64,000 bases of DNA. Origin: DASVTR01 sp036382855 (lineage in GTDB: Bacteria; Acidobacteriota; Blastocatellia; Pyrinomonadales; Pyrinomonadaceae). The stretch lies in the NCBI GenBank assembly GCA_036382855.1, contig DASVPO010000008.1, forward strand, positions 248,001-312,000, given 5' to 3'. Both the position numbers and the translations under genes were made by a program. The stretch's first letter is position 1. Every line of letters begins with the position of its first letter. Shown one piece after another: positions 17,273 to 26,646 of this stretch. The notes under the pieces are model-generated. The model was not told the DNA's origin and ran no database searches. It worked only from the letters and a program-made list of their open reading frames with translations.

Positions 17273-20200
17273 TTACTGATAGGACGGAAACTTCGGTCGT
17301 CTCGGCGCGACGCTCGGATTCTTCTGTAGCGCTTCGAGTGCGACCTGAACTGCTTTTTCAAGTTGCGGGTCGCGGCCCGTGCGCCAGTCGGCGGGCGTGT
17401 ACTCGACAGCGATGTCCGGCGCGACGCCGTTGTTCTCAATATCGAGCACCCCCTTTTTCGGATTGAAGAAGGCGCGGTTGGGCGCGCTGACTTCGCCGCC
17501 GTCAATCAACTCGGGTATGTCAACGTAGCCGCCGATGCCTGCGCCGTAGGTGCGTTGGCCGATGAGAGTGCCGAGTCCGGCCTGACGGAACATCCAGGGC
17601 AGCGTGTCGCCGCCGGACCCTGCGTATTCGTTAATAATCATCACACGCGGGCCCGGAAGCGCGTTAGCAGGAAACGGCAGGTCGTTGCCTTCGCGGAAAG
17701 TATAGTAGGAAAGGGGAGCGCGACGGAGCACGTCAATGAAATAATCAGCCGGAGCGCCGCCCGAATTGAAACGCTCGTCAATTATCAAGCCCTGCTTATC
17801 AAGCTGGCCGTAGAAATCGCGGTTGAATGCCGTGTAGCCGGGGACGCCCGTGTTCGGCAGGTAGATGTAGGCCAGCTTTCCGCCGGACATCTCTTCGACC
17901 TTGCGCCGGTTTGTCTCCGTCCAGACGAAGCTGCGCAGAGTGTTTTCTCCGAGCAGCGGCAGCACCATGTAGGTGCGCGCGTTTGAGCCGTCAGGCTGTG
18001 GGCCAACTTTAATCTGCGCCGGGCGGCGTGCCTTGCCTTGAAAGTAGCTGTAGAGATTTTCGCTCGCAAGTATCTCCTTGCCGTCAACGGCGAGCAGATA
18101 GTCGCCTTCTTTAACCTGCACGCCCGGTTGTGTGAGCGGCGACATCAGGAGCGGCTGCGAGTTGTCGCCCTGATAGATGCGCGTGATGCGATAGCGCCCG
18201 TTCTCTATCGTGAAATCCGCGCCGAGCATGCCGACGTTGGACTCGCCGCCCTGAGATGGCGTGTCGCCGCCGCCAATCGCCATGTGGCTGATCGCCATGT
18301 TCGACATCATATCTCTGAAGAGGTAGTTCAAATCGGCGCGGGTTACGATGTTTGGCAGGTAGGCCGCGTAGGTTTTCTTTAACGCTGCGAGGTTCTGCCC
18401 GTGAACGTTGGCGTCGTAGAAGTAGTCGCGGACGACGCGCCAAGCCTCGTTATACATCTGCTGCCACTCGGCGCGCGGCTCAACGCGTATTTCCAGTTTG
18501 TCTAAATCGAGCTTGCCTTCATCGGGCTTCGGTGGCGCGTCTGTGCCGACGACGAACCAGTTGTTGCCGCGCTTCTGGTAAATGAGGCGGCTGCCGTCAT
18601 CAGATAAGGTAGCGGCGCTGATGCCTTCGATGAATTTGTCGGTCTTGCGTTTGTTGAGATCCAGCTTGTAGACGATTTTCGGTGGGTCGCCGCCTCCTGT
18701 GAAGTTGCTCCAATCGTTTGCGGAGGCGAAGAGAACACCGTGGCGTCCGGCGGCAAGCGTTGTGTAGTCTAACGTCGGCGCGGGCATTTGCAGAATACGC
18801 GCGCCGATGTTTTCAAGGTCAATGCGAAACGGGTCGCCGGCCGTCTTCGGTTTGTCGTCATTGCCGGACGATGGTGGTATCGCCGGAGACGGTTCATCCG
18901 AACTGAGGACGACTAATTGAATACTGCTGGTGATGACCGGCGCAAACGAGAAGGCTGACATTCCGAAGGCGCGGCCGGGGCCTGCGTTGGTGCTGGAGAG
19001 AAAGTATAGATACTTTCCGCCGCGGTCGAAGACGGGGCTGTCGGCATCAATGCGCTTGTCGCTGACGGTTGTAGCTTTCCCTGTGTCTAGCGAGTAGAGG
19101 TACATTCCGCGCTGGCGGTTGGCAAGGTATTTCGCGTAGGCGAGCCAGCGACTATTGGGCGACCATGCGACGGCAAAGTTTCCCTGTCCTGCGAAGACGG
19201 AGGTGTCAACCTTCCGCGCCGCGCCGCTATCAAGGTCAACGTACCAGAGCGAGAGCCGCTTATCGGAGAAGGCAATCTTTCTTCCATCGGGCGACCAGAC
19301 AGGCTCGCTGTAGAAGGAAGGATTCTTCTCGATACTGATTTTGCGGAGCTCGCCCTCGCCGCTCGCGGGGCGTATGTGCAACTGATACTCGCCGGATTCA
19401 TCCGAGAAGTAGGCGATAAATCTTCCGTCGGGCGACCAGGCTGGAAGGCGTTCGGCTATGCCCGGCGTCTGTGTCAGGTTACGCGCCTCGTTCTTTTCAA
19501 GATTCAAGACCAGAACCTCGCCGCGCGTGCCGAAAGCGATGTCTTTGCCCGACGGCGAAAGGTTGAAGGAACGAATCCAACGCGCGGCTTTGACGGTGCG
19601 CGGCTGCGTCTCCGCAAACTCACCGGCCACGCGAACTGGAATCACACGCGCCTGATTGCTCTTCAAATCGAAAAGATGAATCTGCCCGCCCTGCGTGAAG
19701 ATGATTGCATCCTCGCTCGCCGATGCAGCCCTGATGTCCGTCTTCTCAAATTTTGTTAACTGTGCGACCTTTTTCGTCGCGCTGTCGTAAACGAACAGAT
19801 TAGCTGTGCCGGTTCTATCGGAGACGAAGTAGATGCGGCTGCCAATCCACATCGGCGAAGTGTCGTTGGAATTCTCGCGCGGCAGGGTCGCTTCAATCTG
19901 GCTGTCGGACAATCTGACGATGTGAATCGAACTGGTCGCGCCGCCACGATAGTTGCGCCAGCTTAGCGGTTGTCTGCGCGGAGCGTATGCGGCGCGCGTG
20001 CCGTCCGGCGAAAGTGAAGCTGAGACGCCATACGGAAACGGCAGGTCTGTCTCGAAGCCGCCCGCTGCCGGAATCTGGTAGAGGCGATTGAAGGAATCCG
20101 AAGTGCGCGAGGAACTAAACAGCACGTTCTTCCCGTCGGGCGTCCAGCCGATAACGAAGTCGGGCTTCGGATGAAACGTCAAACGCCGCATCTCGCCGCC

Positions 20201-20494
20201 CGCAGCAGGCATCACATAAACATCAGTGTTGCCGCCGACGTTCTTCGAGAAAGCTATCTGCGCGCCGTCAGGCGAGAAGGATGGCGTGTTCTCATCGCCC
20301 GCCGCTTTGGTCAAGCGTTGCGCGTCGCCGCCATCGCGATTCACAATCCACACGCTGCCAGCGTAGACGAAAGCAGCCTGCATGCGGCTCACCGCCGGAA
20401 ACTGAAAAGGCATGGGCCCACCTTGCGACTGCTGCGCAAAGCAGACCATAAAGCTTAACAGTACGAGAGCGACCGAGTTCATTAAACGAAGCAT
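17273..20494 (-). CDS. tricorn-like S41 protease with beta-propeller and PDZ domains
   Basis: About 1073 residues. From ATG 20494 (AAAGGA ribosome site) there is a signal peptide ending at CFAQQ. WD40/TolB-like PD40 blades follow (repeated SPDGxxIAF motifs such as FSPDGAQIAFS and WSPDGRKIAFSD), then the C1 domain, a PDZ segment and the S41 catalytic domain. The nucleophile is the Ser of NEYAGSGGD, and the family C-terminus has YGAGIGGYVDIPEL. The propellers gate peptide entry, and such enzymes degrade peptides in the periplasm. A longer form from 20551 would mask the signal peptide and is unlikely. Confidence 0.9.
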   Translation of the reverse strand: MLRLMNSVALVLLSFMVCFAQQSQGGPMPFQFPAVSRMQAAFVYAGSVWIVNRDGGDAQRLTKAAGDENTPSFSPDGAQIAFSKNVGGNTDVYVMPAAGGEMRRLTFHPKPDFVIGWTPDGKNVLFSSSRTSDSFNRLYQIPAAGGFETDLPFPYGVSASLSPDGTRAAYAPRRQPLSWRNYRGGATSSIHIVRLSDSQIEATLPRENSNDTSPMWIGSRIYFVSDRTGTANLFVYDSATKKVAQLTKFEKTDIRAASASEDAIIFTQGGQIHLFDLKSNQARVIPVRVAGEFAETQPRTVKAARWIRSFNLSPSGKDIAFGTRGEVLVLNLEKNEARNLTQTPGIAERLPAWSPDGRFIAYFSDESGEYQLHIRPASGEGELRKISIEKNPSFYSEPVWSPDGRKIAFSDKRLSLWYVDLDSGAARKVDTSVFAGQGNFAVAWSPNSRWLAYAKYLANRQRGMYLYSLDTGKATTVSDKRIDADSPVFDRGGKYLYFLSSTNAGPGRAFGMSAFSFAPVITSSIQLVVLSSDEPSPAIPPSSGNDDKPKTAGDPFRIDLENIGARILQMPAPTLDYTTLAAGRHGVLFASANDWSNFTGGGDPPKIVYKLDLNKRKTDKFIEGISAATLSDDGSRLIYQKRGNNWFVVGTDAPPKPDEGKLDLDKLEIRVEPRAEWQQMYNEAWRVVRDYFYDANVHGQNLAALKKTYAAYLPNIVTRADLNYLFRDMMSNMAISHMAIGGGDTPSQGGESNVGMLGADFTIENGRYRITRIYQGDNSQPLLMSPLTQPGVQVKEGDYLLAVDGKEILASENLYSYFQGKARRPAQIKVGPQPDGSNARTYMVLPLLGENTLRSFVWTETNRRKVEEMSGGKLAYIYLPNTGVPGYTAFNRDFYGQLDKQGLIIDERFNSGGAPADYFIDVLRRAPLSYYTFREGNDLPFPANALPGPRVMIINEYAGSGGDTLPWMFRQAGLGTLIGQRTYGAGIGGYVDIPELIDGGEVSAPNRAFFNPKKGVLDIENNGVAPDIAVEYTPADWRTGRDPQLEKAVQVALEALQKNPSVAPRRPKFPSYQ

Positions 20495-20610
20495 GGCTTT
20501 TATCCTTTCAAATGAGAGCCGGAGTTCAGTAGACAAGCTGAGAGGCTGCAAACAGCTTTTGTTGATTCACTAATTCAAAACGGCTGATTCGGAAATTCCG
20601 TCTGCCGTCG

Positions 20611-21333
20611 TCAGGCGACTTTGATTCCTTCTTCTCTGGTGATTCGACCGTCGAAGAGATGTATCGTGCGGTCTGCATAACGAGCATAGGTCTGGTCGTG
20701 TGTGACCATGCAGATGGTAGAGCCCTGACGGTGAAGGTCGCGCAGCAGTTCCATGACGGCCTGACCGCTTTGCGAATCCAGATTCCCGGTCGGCTCGTCC
20801 GCGAGAATGATTCCGGGTTGCCCTACGACGGCGCGTGCGACCGCAACGCGCTGCTGCTGTCCGCCGGAAAGCTGGCTCGGCAGATGTTTGGCCCTGTGTG
20901 CCATCCCGACCTTTTCGAGTGCGGCATTGATCATGCGTTTGCGCTCCGCCGATTTCAGCCTGCCATATGTCAACGGCAGTTCGACGTTTTCATAAACGGT
21001 CAGGTCGCTAATCAAATTGAAACTCTGGAAGATGAAACCTATCTCGCGATTGCGGAGGCGCGCCCGCTCAAGCTGCGTCAGACGCTCAACTGCCTGACCA
21101 TTCAACCAGTACTGCCCTTCGGTCGGAGTATCGAGCAGTCCTAGAATCGAAAGCAGTGTTGACTTGCCGCAACCCGAAGGCCCTGCGATAGCAACGTGCT
21201 CTCCCTTCTGTATTTCAAGATGAACGCCTGAGAGGGCGTGAGCTTCCACTTCATCCGTAAAGAAGATTTTGGTCACACCTGAGAGACGCATCAGGGGTTG
21301 TGTCAGCTTGTCAGTCAACATTCTTCTTTCCAT
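20611..21333 (-). CDS. LolD/MacB-type ABC transporter ATP-binding protein
   Basis: Walker A GPSGCGKST, Q-loop FIFQSFNL, signature LSGGQQQRVAVARA, Walker B IILADEPTGNLD and H-loop MVTHD are all intact. The EPTGNLD sequence is typical of the LolD/MacB/FtsE group that works with FtsX-like permeases. The start is ambiguous: ATG 21333, or ATG 21321 preceded by GGAAAGAAG; a longer form from 21447 adds an unconserved tail. It could energise the ADOP permease downstream or another permease elsewhere. Confidence 0.85.
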   Translation of the reverse strand: MERRMLTDKLTQPLMRLSGVTKIFFTDEVEAHALSGVHLEIQKGEHVAIAGPSGCGKSTLLSILGLLDTPTEGQYWLNGQAVERLTQLERARLRNREIGFIFQSFNLISDLTVYENVELPLTYGRLKSAERKRMINAALEKVGMAHRAKHLPSQLSGGQQQRVAVARAVVGQPGIILADEPTGNLDSQSGQAVMELLRDLHRQGSTICMVTHDQTYARYADRTIHLFDGRITREEGIKVA

Positions 21334-21544
21334 CCGAAACCGTTTCACACCAGGAGGCTCGTGGCCTTCGACCATTCGTTCCTTCAAGCCGTCTCTGTTC
21401 AAGAACCGTGCCAGCACGCTGCTCGCGAGTTTGCGTCCTTTATTCAACTCTTTTCTTCGGATAATCTGAAAATAAAGGACGCGAAAGTTCGTTTATGGAA
21501 TCGTAGAATCCCAGAATCGGAAAAGTTTGAGAAGGGAAGCGCTA

Positions 21545-21952
21545 ATGGCTGACGAAACGAGAGAAGAAGCCAATCCGGCAGAGACTCACGGCAAGGCTCC
21601 TGTCTACAACCAGAAAATTACACTCGCAGAGGCGCTGGCAAAACTGCCCGGCTCGAAGGGTGAGCGCTTCGCCACCGTCTTAGAATACGGCGGACTGCTC
21701 GTAGAGATTTACGCTCCGCGCGGGCGTGACCCGCAGACGCCGCACACGCGCGACGAAGCCTACATAGTGATGCAGGGCAGCGGCGAATTCCTCAACGGCA
21801 CAGAGCGTCATCGAATAGGCGCGGGCGATTTCCTGTTTGTCCCTGCCGGTGTCAAGCATCGCTTCGAGAATTTCACGGATGACCTTGTGCTCTGGGTTAT
21901 CTTCTGCGGCCCGGAAGGCGGAGAAGCGCTCGCGGCTTCAGACAAAAAGTGA
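21545..21952 (+). CDS. cupin-domain protein
   Basis: About 135 residues folding as a single beta-barrel cupin. Motif 1 is PHTRDEAYIVMQGSGEF (with His and Glu ligands) and motif 2 is FLFVPAGVKHRFENF (with the second His). ATG 21545 has a GAAGGGAAG ribosome site at 21531-21539. It probably binds a divalent metal; the substrate cannot be told from sequence. It is a monocistronic gene divergent from the ABC ATPase. Confidence 0.82.
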   Translation: MADETREEANPAETHGKAPVYNQKITLAEALAKLPGSKGERFATVLEYGGLLVEIYAPRGRDPQTPHTRDEAYIVMQGSGEFLNGTERHRIGAGDFLFVPAGVKHRFENFTDDLVLWVIFCGPEGGEALAASDKK

Positions 21953-22111
21953 ACGATTTGAAATCAAACATAAATGCACGGTAAGCTCTGCCTGTTTCCG
22001 TACAGAAAGTCGGTCTGCAACCCGGATGATTGAGAGAACGTGTTGGCCCATTGATGTCTAAAGTGTTGAAGTAAAACGTTTAGCTGTTTTTCATCCGTCA
22101 CGTTTGCCAAG

Positions 22112-22126
22112 TGGCATGCTCATTGC
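22112..22126 (+). promoter_or_regulatory. sigma-54 (-24/-12) promoter
   Basis: TGGCATGCTCATTGC has GG at 22113-22114 and GC at 22125-22126, exactly 10 bases apart, and fits the RpoN consensus at nearly every position. The predicted transcript would start near 22138, leaving a 70-base leader before the 48-residue membrane peptide. The rest of 21953-22207 holds no other recognised feature. Confidence 0.75.
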
Positions 22127-22207
22127 GATGCGAGTGGCGTAAGACGGCGCAGCATTCAGGCGCGTTGGCAGGCAAAGCTTGGTAACTGACAAAAGGAGAA
22201 GAAGATT

Positions 22208-22354
22208 ATGTTGTGGACCATTCTAGTCGTGTTGTTGGTTTTGTGGCTTATCGGTGCGATTGGCGGAATCGGTGGCAGTCTTATTCACCTGTTGCTCGTA
22301 GTCGCCCTGATTGTTCTGGTGATTAACTTGTTGACAGGCCGCCGCACGGTCTAA
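22208..22354 (+). CDS. 48-residue membrane peptide, Lmo0937-like
   Basis: A very small protein beginning MLWTILVVLLVLWLIG and ending VINLLTGRRTV, with two hydrophobic segments separated by a Gly-rich turn (GAIGGIGGSL). This matches the Lmo0937-type family of tiny two-helix membrane proteins, often stress-induced, of unknown role. AAAGGAGAAG just upstream of the ATG is a strong ribosome site. It is preceded by a sigma-54 promoter and followed by a hairpin, so it is probably transcribed alone. Confidence 0.8.
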   Translation: MLWTILVVLLVLWLIGAIGGIGGSLIHLLLVVALIVLVINLLTGRRTV

Positions 22355-22369
22355 ACAAACGAATCCGGG

Positions 22370-22406
22370 AAAGCCGAAGACTAACGAAACTTTCCATTTC
22401 GGCTTT
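22370..22406 (+). terminator. terminator-like hairpin after the membrane peptide
   Basis: AAAGCCGAA (22370-22378) pairs perfectly with TTCGGCTTT (22398-22406), 15 bases after the stop codon. Downstream, a second stem AGCGCTCCTT/GGAGGGGCGCT (about 22491-22525) precedes the next gene. No T-run beyond TTT. Nothing else was recognised up to 22636. Confidence 0.5.
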
Positions 22407-22636
22407 GGAACGTCAACTGCGCGCCCCTTTAGCGGGCCGGTTGGGTTCTAAGAGACGCCTGACCCGAAGGGTCAAGGTACGTCCACAACGGCAGCGCTCC
22501 TTCGAAATAATTTTGGAGGGGCGCTGAGTTGTGTCTGACGGAAAATTCACGCCGGTAAGTGTTCCTCAAAACAGAGTGCTATAATCCACAGCTACGTTTT
22601 CGGAGCGTTTGATAAACGGAGGGGCGGAAAGCTCTA

Positions 22637-24121
22637 GTGTCTTTTTTTGCGGAAAACCAACACCTGATTTCGGCATTAACCAGAACGACAAAAGAATTAT
22701 CCGCGCCTCTCGATTTCAGTATTAAACGCGTGTGGCGCGGCGTCTCCGGCCCGCCTGACGCGGACACCGTGCTGGAAAATCAACTGATTTCGACGGCTAA
22801 GCAATTCATTAATCTCAGGCAATGCTCAGACGCTGAGAAGCAGAGATACTTTAACGAGGTCTGTCGTCATTTTCGCTTGAAGGGCGGGACGGACGTGTTC
22901 CCGCTTCCAGACGCACAGCAGTTTAGCTCAAGCATTATGCAGCGGCTCGACCGCACGCCCGTCATCGTCTCTTACCTGACGGAGTATGACTCGCGGCATG
23001 GGACTAATCAGGCGGCCAAAGCGCGCAGCCTGCTCTTTCAGTTTGCCAATCTCGTCATCAAATCCGACGGCACGGTGACGCCGACAGAAGAAGCGGCTCT
23101 ACAGAAGTTCAAGGAGACGCTTTACCCTTTCAACTCCGCATCATTAGAACCTGAAGCCGACAAGCCGCGCAGTAGTAGCAGCGGTAGCAGTAATAGTGAA
23201 GCAGCAGCGGTTGAGCAGAAGATAGAGCCGGTTGAGGAGGAGAAGCCGCCGCGTAGCCTTGAGGAGTTGTTTGAGGAGTTGAATGAGTTGGTCGGGCTTG
23301 AGCGCGTTAAAAGCGATGTCAGGCAACTCGTCAATTTTCTAAAGGTGCAGCAGATGCGCGAGGAGCGCGGAATGGCGACGCTTCCAGTCTCCCGTCATCT
23401 GGTCTTCAGCGGGAATCCGGGAACGGGGAAGACAACCATCGCGCGTTTGATGGCGCAGTTCTACAGGACGTTGACTATCCTGAGCAAGGGACACTTAACG
23501 GAAACAGACCGCGCCGGATTGGTTGCAGGATACGTCGGGCAGACTGCCTTGAAGGTTAAAGAAGTCGTCGGCCGCGCGCTCGGCGGCGTGCTCTTTATTG
23601 ACGAAGCTTACGCTTTGAATCCGGGCGGCAGCGGCAACGATTTCGGGCAGGAGGCCGTCGAAACACTGCTCAAGATGATGGAAGACCATCGCCACGATTT
23701 TATCGTCGTCGTCGCCGGATACACAGAGAAGATGGACGACTTTCTCTCTTCAAATCCGGGCCTCCGCTCGCGCTTCAGCAAGTTTATACACTTCGACGAC
23801 TACACAGATAAGCAGTTGGTTGAAATCTTCAAAAGCTTCTGCAAGAAATCGGAATTCAAACTCTCAGAGACAGCCGAAGAGGAACTCGCCAAAATCTTTC
23901 ACATCCTCTACCAGGGACGCGATGAAGCCTTCGGCAACGCACGCCTTGCGCGCAACATTTTCGAGACTTCAATCAGCAAGCAAGCCAACCGCATCGTCTC
24001 GCTGCCCAACATCAACGAGGAAGTGCTCTCCACCCTCGAAAAAGAGGATATCCCAAACACGGAAGACTTACGCGCGCTCGGCGTCATTGGCCCAGCCGCA
24101 GACCACTATCTTCCTCGTTGA
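22637..24121 (+). CDS. CbbX/SpoVK-like AAA+ ATPase with TerB-like N-terminal region
   Basis: Residues 1-165 are helical and contain FANLVIKSDGTVTPTEEAAL, which looks like a TerB/tellurite-resistance-type helical bundle. A low-complexity Ser/Glu linker (178-206) follows, and then a CbbX-type AAA+ domain: Walker A GNPGTGKTT (259-267), YVGQT pore-region motif, Walker B VLFIDEAY (318-325), and GNARLARNIFE near sensor 2. The start is GTG 22637 with GGAGGGGCGG upstream. CbbX proteins remodel Rubisco in red-type autotrophs, but no Rubisco gene is nearby, so another client is likely. Confidence 0.85.
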   Translation: MSFFAENQHLISALTRTTKELSAPLDFSIKRVWRGVSGPPDADTVLENQLISTAKQFINLRQCSDAEKQRYFNEVCRHFRLKGGTDVFPLPDAQQFSSSIMQRLDRTPVIVSYLTEYDSRHGTNQAAKARSLLFQFANLVIKSDGTVTPTEEAALQKFKETLYPFNSASLEPEADKPRSSSSGSSNSEAAAVEQKIEPVEEEKPPRSLEELFEELNELVGLERVKSDVRQLVNFLKVQQMREERGMATLPVSRHLVFSGNPGTGKTTIARLMAQFYRTLTILSKGHLTETDRAGLVAGYVGQTALKVKEVVGRALGGVLFIDEAYALNPGGSGNDFGQEAVETLLKMMEDHRHDFIVVVAGYTEKMDDFLSSNPGLRSRFSKFIHFDDYTDKQLVEIFKSFCKKSEFKLSETAEEELAKIFHILYQGRDEAFGNARLARNIFETSISKQANRIVSLPNINEEVLSTLEKEDIPNTEDLRALGVIGPAADHYLPR

Positions 24122-24142
24122 ATCAAAACGATGGGGAAAGTT

Positions 24143-25528
24143 TTAGACAAGGGTCAGGGCGGGTTCTGGAGCGCTGTGCAGAATCTCTTGCAGGATGTGC
24201 AGGCCCTTTTCGAGTCGTTGACGGTCCTGCGTTGACAGCAGGCAGATGCGCACTGCCTGAGGCGCAGCGCCGCGTCCTGTGACGAAGGCTTCGGCAGGAA
24301 TAACCTTCACTCCGCGCGCCGCAGCGCGTTCGCTGAAATCTCCGCTGCGCCATGGCGCGGGCAGTTGCAGCCAGAGATGACAACTCATCTTGTGTGACCT
24401 GCCGGAGAGTGGGCCAAGAATTTCGCGTGCGAGCGATTGTCGCGCCATCGTCTCGCGACGTTTCCAGTTAATGACACGTTCAAGCGTTCCATCCTCCATC
24501 CAGCGCGTGACCATTTCGGCCATCAGCGGCGCGGCCTCCCACATGCTGCTGCTGATAGCTGAGGCCGTGCGGCTGACGGCGTGAGCGGGCGCGACCATGT
24601 AGCCTATGCGCAGGCCGGGCGCGATACTCTTCGAAGTGCTGTTGATGTAGTAACACTGTTCGGGAGCGAAGGCGGCAATCGGCGGCGGCGCTTCCGTGTC
24701 TAAAAATCCGTAAACGTCGTCTTCAACAACCGAGACTTCATGTTCTCTTGCGAGCCGCGCGATTTCCCGTCGTCTGGATTCAGGCATCACTGTGGCGGTC
24801 GGATTCTGGATGGTCGGGATGCAGTAGAGAACCTTTCCGCTGCGCGCACGACAGGCTTCCGCGAAGGCTTCGGGCTGAAGACCATGCTCGTCAACGGGCA
24901 ATCCCTGTAGTTGAAGATGGAGCAGGTTGGCGAGGGCTTTGATACCGGGATAGCTGAACTGCTCTGTGAGCACCGTATCGCCCGGCTCGGTTAAGGTCGA
25001 GAAGGCGACGAACATTGCGTGCTGCGCGCCGCTGCAAACGAGAACCTGCTCTGGCTGCACGTCGAAGTCTGCGCGGCTGAGCCAACGAGCGGCCGCTGCG
25101 CGGTGACGCAGAGAGCCTTCCGCTGGCTGGTAATAATCGAAGAGCGGACTGAGGTCTGCGCTTTTACCGAGCGACGAAAGCATATCGCTTATCAAGGGGT
25201 CGCGCGCATCGCGTATGACGCGATTCTTGCTGAGGTCAATGACGGACGTTTCCTCGACAGCGTTGAGGCTGTCAACCGTGCCATTGACGGCACGCACGAA
25301 TGTTCCGCGACCAATCTCGCCGCTAATCAGGCCGCGACGTTGTGCCAAAAGGTAAGCGCGCGTGATTGTGCCGATGGCAACGCCGAGCCTGTCAGCCAAC
25401 TCGCGATGGGTCGGCAGGCGCGTCCCCGGCTTCAGTTGACCAGCTTCTATGTCGTCGGCAAGGGCTTCAACAATCGCCTGCGCGCGCGGGCCTTGATGGT
25501 TTGATAGGTCGGGAGTCCAGATTGTCAT
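24143..25528 (-). CDS. MocR-family (GntR + aminotransferase) transcription regulator
   Basis: An N-terminal GntR winged helix (about residues 10-75; ELADRLGVAIGTITRAY) is fused to a fold-type I PLP aminotransferase domain. The PLP lysine lies in YINSTSKSIAPGLRIGYM. MocR proteins bind PLP, sometimes with an amino compound, and regulate nearby vitamin B6, amine or export genes. It is divergent from an exporter / amino acid decarboxylase / flavoprotein operon, and the shared upstream region carries two palindromes, one over its own start codon, implying autoregulation. Its stop lies 22 bases from that of the convergent AAA+ gene. Confidence 0.9.
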   Translation of the reverse strand: MTIWTPDLSNHQGPRAQAIVEALADDIEAGQLKPGTRLPTHRELADRLGVAIGTITRAYLLAQRRGLISGEIGRGTFVRAVNGTVDSLNAVEETSVIDLSKNRVIRDARDPLISDMLSSLGKSADLSPLFDYYQPAEGSLRHRAAAARWLSRADFDVQPEQVLVCSGAQHAMFVAFSTLTEPGDTVLTEQFSYPGIKALANLLHLQLQGLPVDEHGLQPEAFAEACRARSGKVLYCIPTIQNPTATVMPESRRREIARLAREHEVSVVEDDVYGFLDTEAPPPIAAFAPEQCYYINSTSKSIAPGLRIGYMVAPAHAVSRTASAISSSMWEAAPLMAEMVTRWMEDGTLERVINWKRRETMARQSLAREILGPLSGRSHKMSCHLWLQLPAPWRSGDFSERAAARGVKVIPAEAFVTGRGAAPQAVRICLLSTQDRQRLEKGLHILQEILHSAPEPALTLV

Positions 25529-25537
25529 AGTGACAAT
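25521..25537. promoter_or_regulatory. palindrome overlapping the MocR start codon
   Basis: ATTGTCA-TAG-TGACAAT is a perfect 7-3-7 inverted repeat whose left half contains the regulator's start codon (complement, 25526-25528). A likely operator for autoregulation by the MocR protein. Confidence 0.6.
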
Positions 25538-25543
25538 ATATTG

Positions 25544-25564
25544 ATTGACATTGATTGTGTCAAT
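25544..25564. promoter_or_regulatory. second palindrome in the MocR/EamA intergenic region
   Basis: ATTGACA-TTGATTG-TGTCAAT is a perfect 7-7-7 inverted repeat. It shares the TGACA half-site with the palindrome at 25521 and lies about 90 bases before the exporter start, well placed to control the operon 25633-28802. Confidence 0.6.
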
Positions 25565-25632
25565 GACTATTTTGATGAATATAGCGAATGTGATATGCGA
25601 CTATTTTGAAGGAAGAGCGAATTTTTCGAGTT

Positions 25633-26646
25633 ATGTCATCCGCGAGCCGGGAAAGTTTTGAGGAAAAAGTCGCGGTCGCAGGAGCCGAAGGTCTTGCGCT
25701 GCCTGCGGAAACGGCGCTTGAGCCTACCGCTCGCCCGCGTTGGCGGCGAGGAATTTTGCGTCGTTTAAATGTCCCACTGCTCGTCTGGCTATTGCTCTGT
25801 CTAATCTGGGGTTCGACATGGATGTTTATCAAGCTGGGCCTTCAGGATTTGCCGCCTTTCACGTTCGCCGGAATCCGTTTTGTCATCGCGTCGCTGATTC
25901 TGACGGCGGTTGTCGTCCTGCGGCGCAGACCGTTGCCACGCGGGCGTAGGGAGTGGGCGCTGATAGTCGTCACAGGGATTCTATCTTTCAGTATCAACTA
26001 CGGCACGGTCTTCTGGGGAGAGACGCGGATTTCTTCTGGGCTGGCGGCAATTCTTCAGACGATGATTCCCGTCTTCGGCCTCGTCATCGCTCACTACTAT
26101 TTGCCGCAGGAGCGCATCACCGTGCTGAAACTCTGCGGCGTTGCGCTGGGGATTGCTGGCGTCACGTTAATCTTTTCCAACCAGATGACGACGGAAGGGC
26201 CTTCGGCGTTGTGGGGCAGCGTAGCAATTGTGATTGGCGCGCTCAGCGTGGCTTACGCTAACGTGCTGGTGAAGGCGCGCGGAGGCAGTATAGATTCGGC
26301 CACGCTCGCCTTAGGGCAGATGGTATGCGGAATGGTTCCGCTCTTAATCATCGGCCTCACGACCGAAGCCAATCCCTTCAAGCTCAGGTGGTCATGGCTG
26401 GCGCTGCTCTCGCTCGGCTATCTGGCGCTGGTCGGCACGGCCATAGCCTTTCTGCTCTACTACTGGCTGGTGCGAAACATCAAGGTAACGAGCACGATGC
26501 TGATTCCGCTGGTCACGCCGCCGATAGCCGTCGTGCTGGGAATGATTGTGCTGAATGAAAGATTGACGTGGCAACTCGTCGTCGGAAGCGCGGTGATTAT
26601 GTCCGGCATCGGATTGATTGTGACACGGAGAATAAAACATGGATGA
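25633..26646 (+). CDS. EamA/DMT-family membrane transporter
   Basis: A drug/metabolite transporter of about 337 residues with a 45-residue cytoplasmic N-terminal tail and then ten membrane helices in two EamA repeats (LLCLIWGSTWMFIKLGL opens the first; WGSVAIVIGALSVAYANVLV opens the second). Such proteins usually export amino acids or metabolites. The start is ATG 25633; TTG 25606 is possible. Its stop overlaps the decarboxylase start by 8 bases, so the pair is translationally coupled. The context suggests it handles the decarboxylase's substrate or amine product. Confidence 0.88.
   Translation: MSSASRESFEEKVAVAGAEGLALPAETALEPTARPRWRRGILRRLNVPLLVWLLLCLIWGSTWMFIKLGLQDLPPFTFAGIRFVIASLILTAVVVLRRRPLPRGRREWALIVVTGILSFSINYGTVFWGETRISSGLAAILQTMIPVFGLVIAHYYLPQERITVLKLCGVALGIAGVTLIFSNQMTTEGPSALWGSVAIVIGALSVAYANVLVKARGGSIDSATLALGQMVCGMVPLLIIGLTTEANPFKLRWSWLALLSLGYLALVGTAIAFLLYYWLVRNIKVTSTMLIPLVTPPIAVVLGMIVLNERLTWQLVVGSAVIMSGIGLIVTRRIKHG

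Noticed and set aside
17273..20494. Long overlapping frames on the plus strand opposite the tricorn-like gene
   Set aside because: They are opposite-strand shadows of a GC-rich coding region and resemble no protein family.
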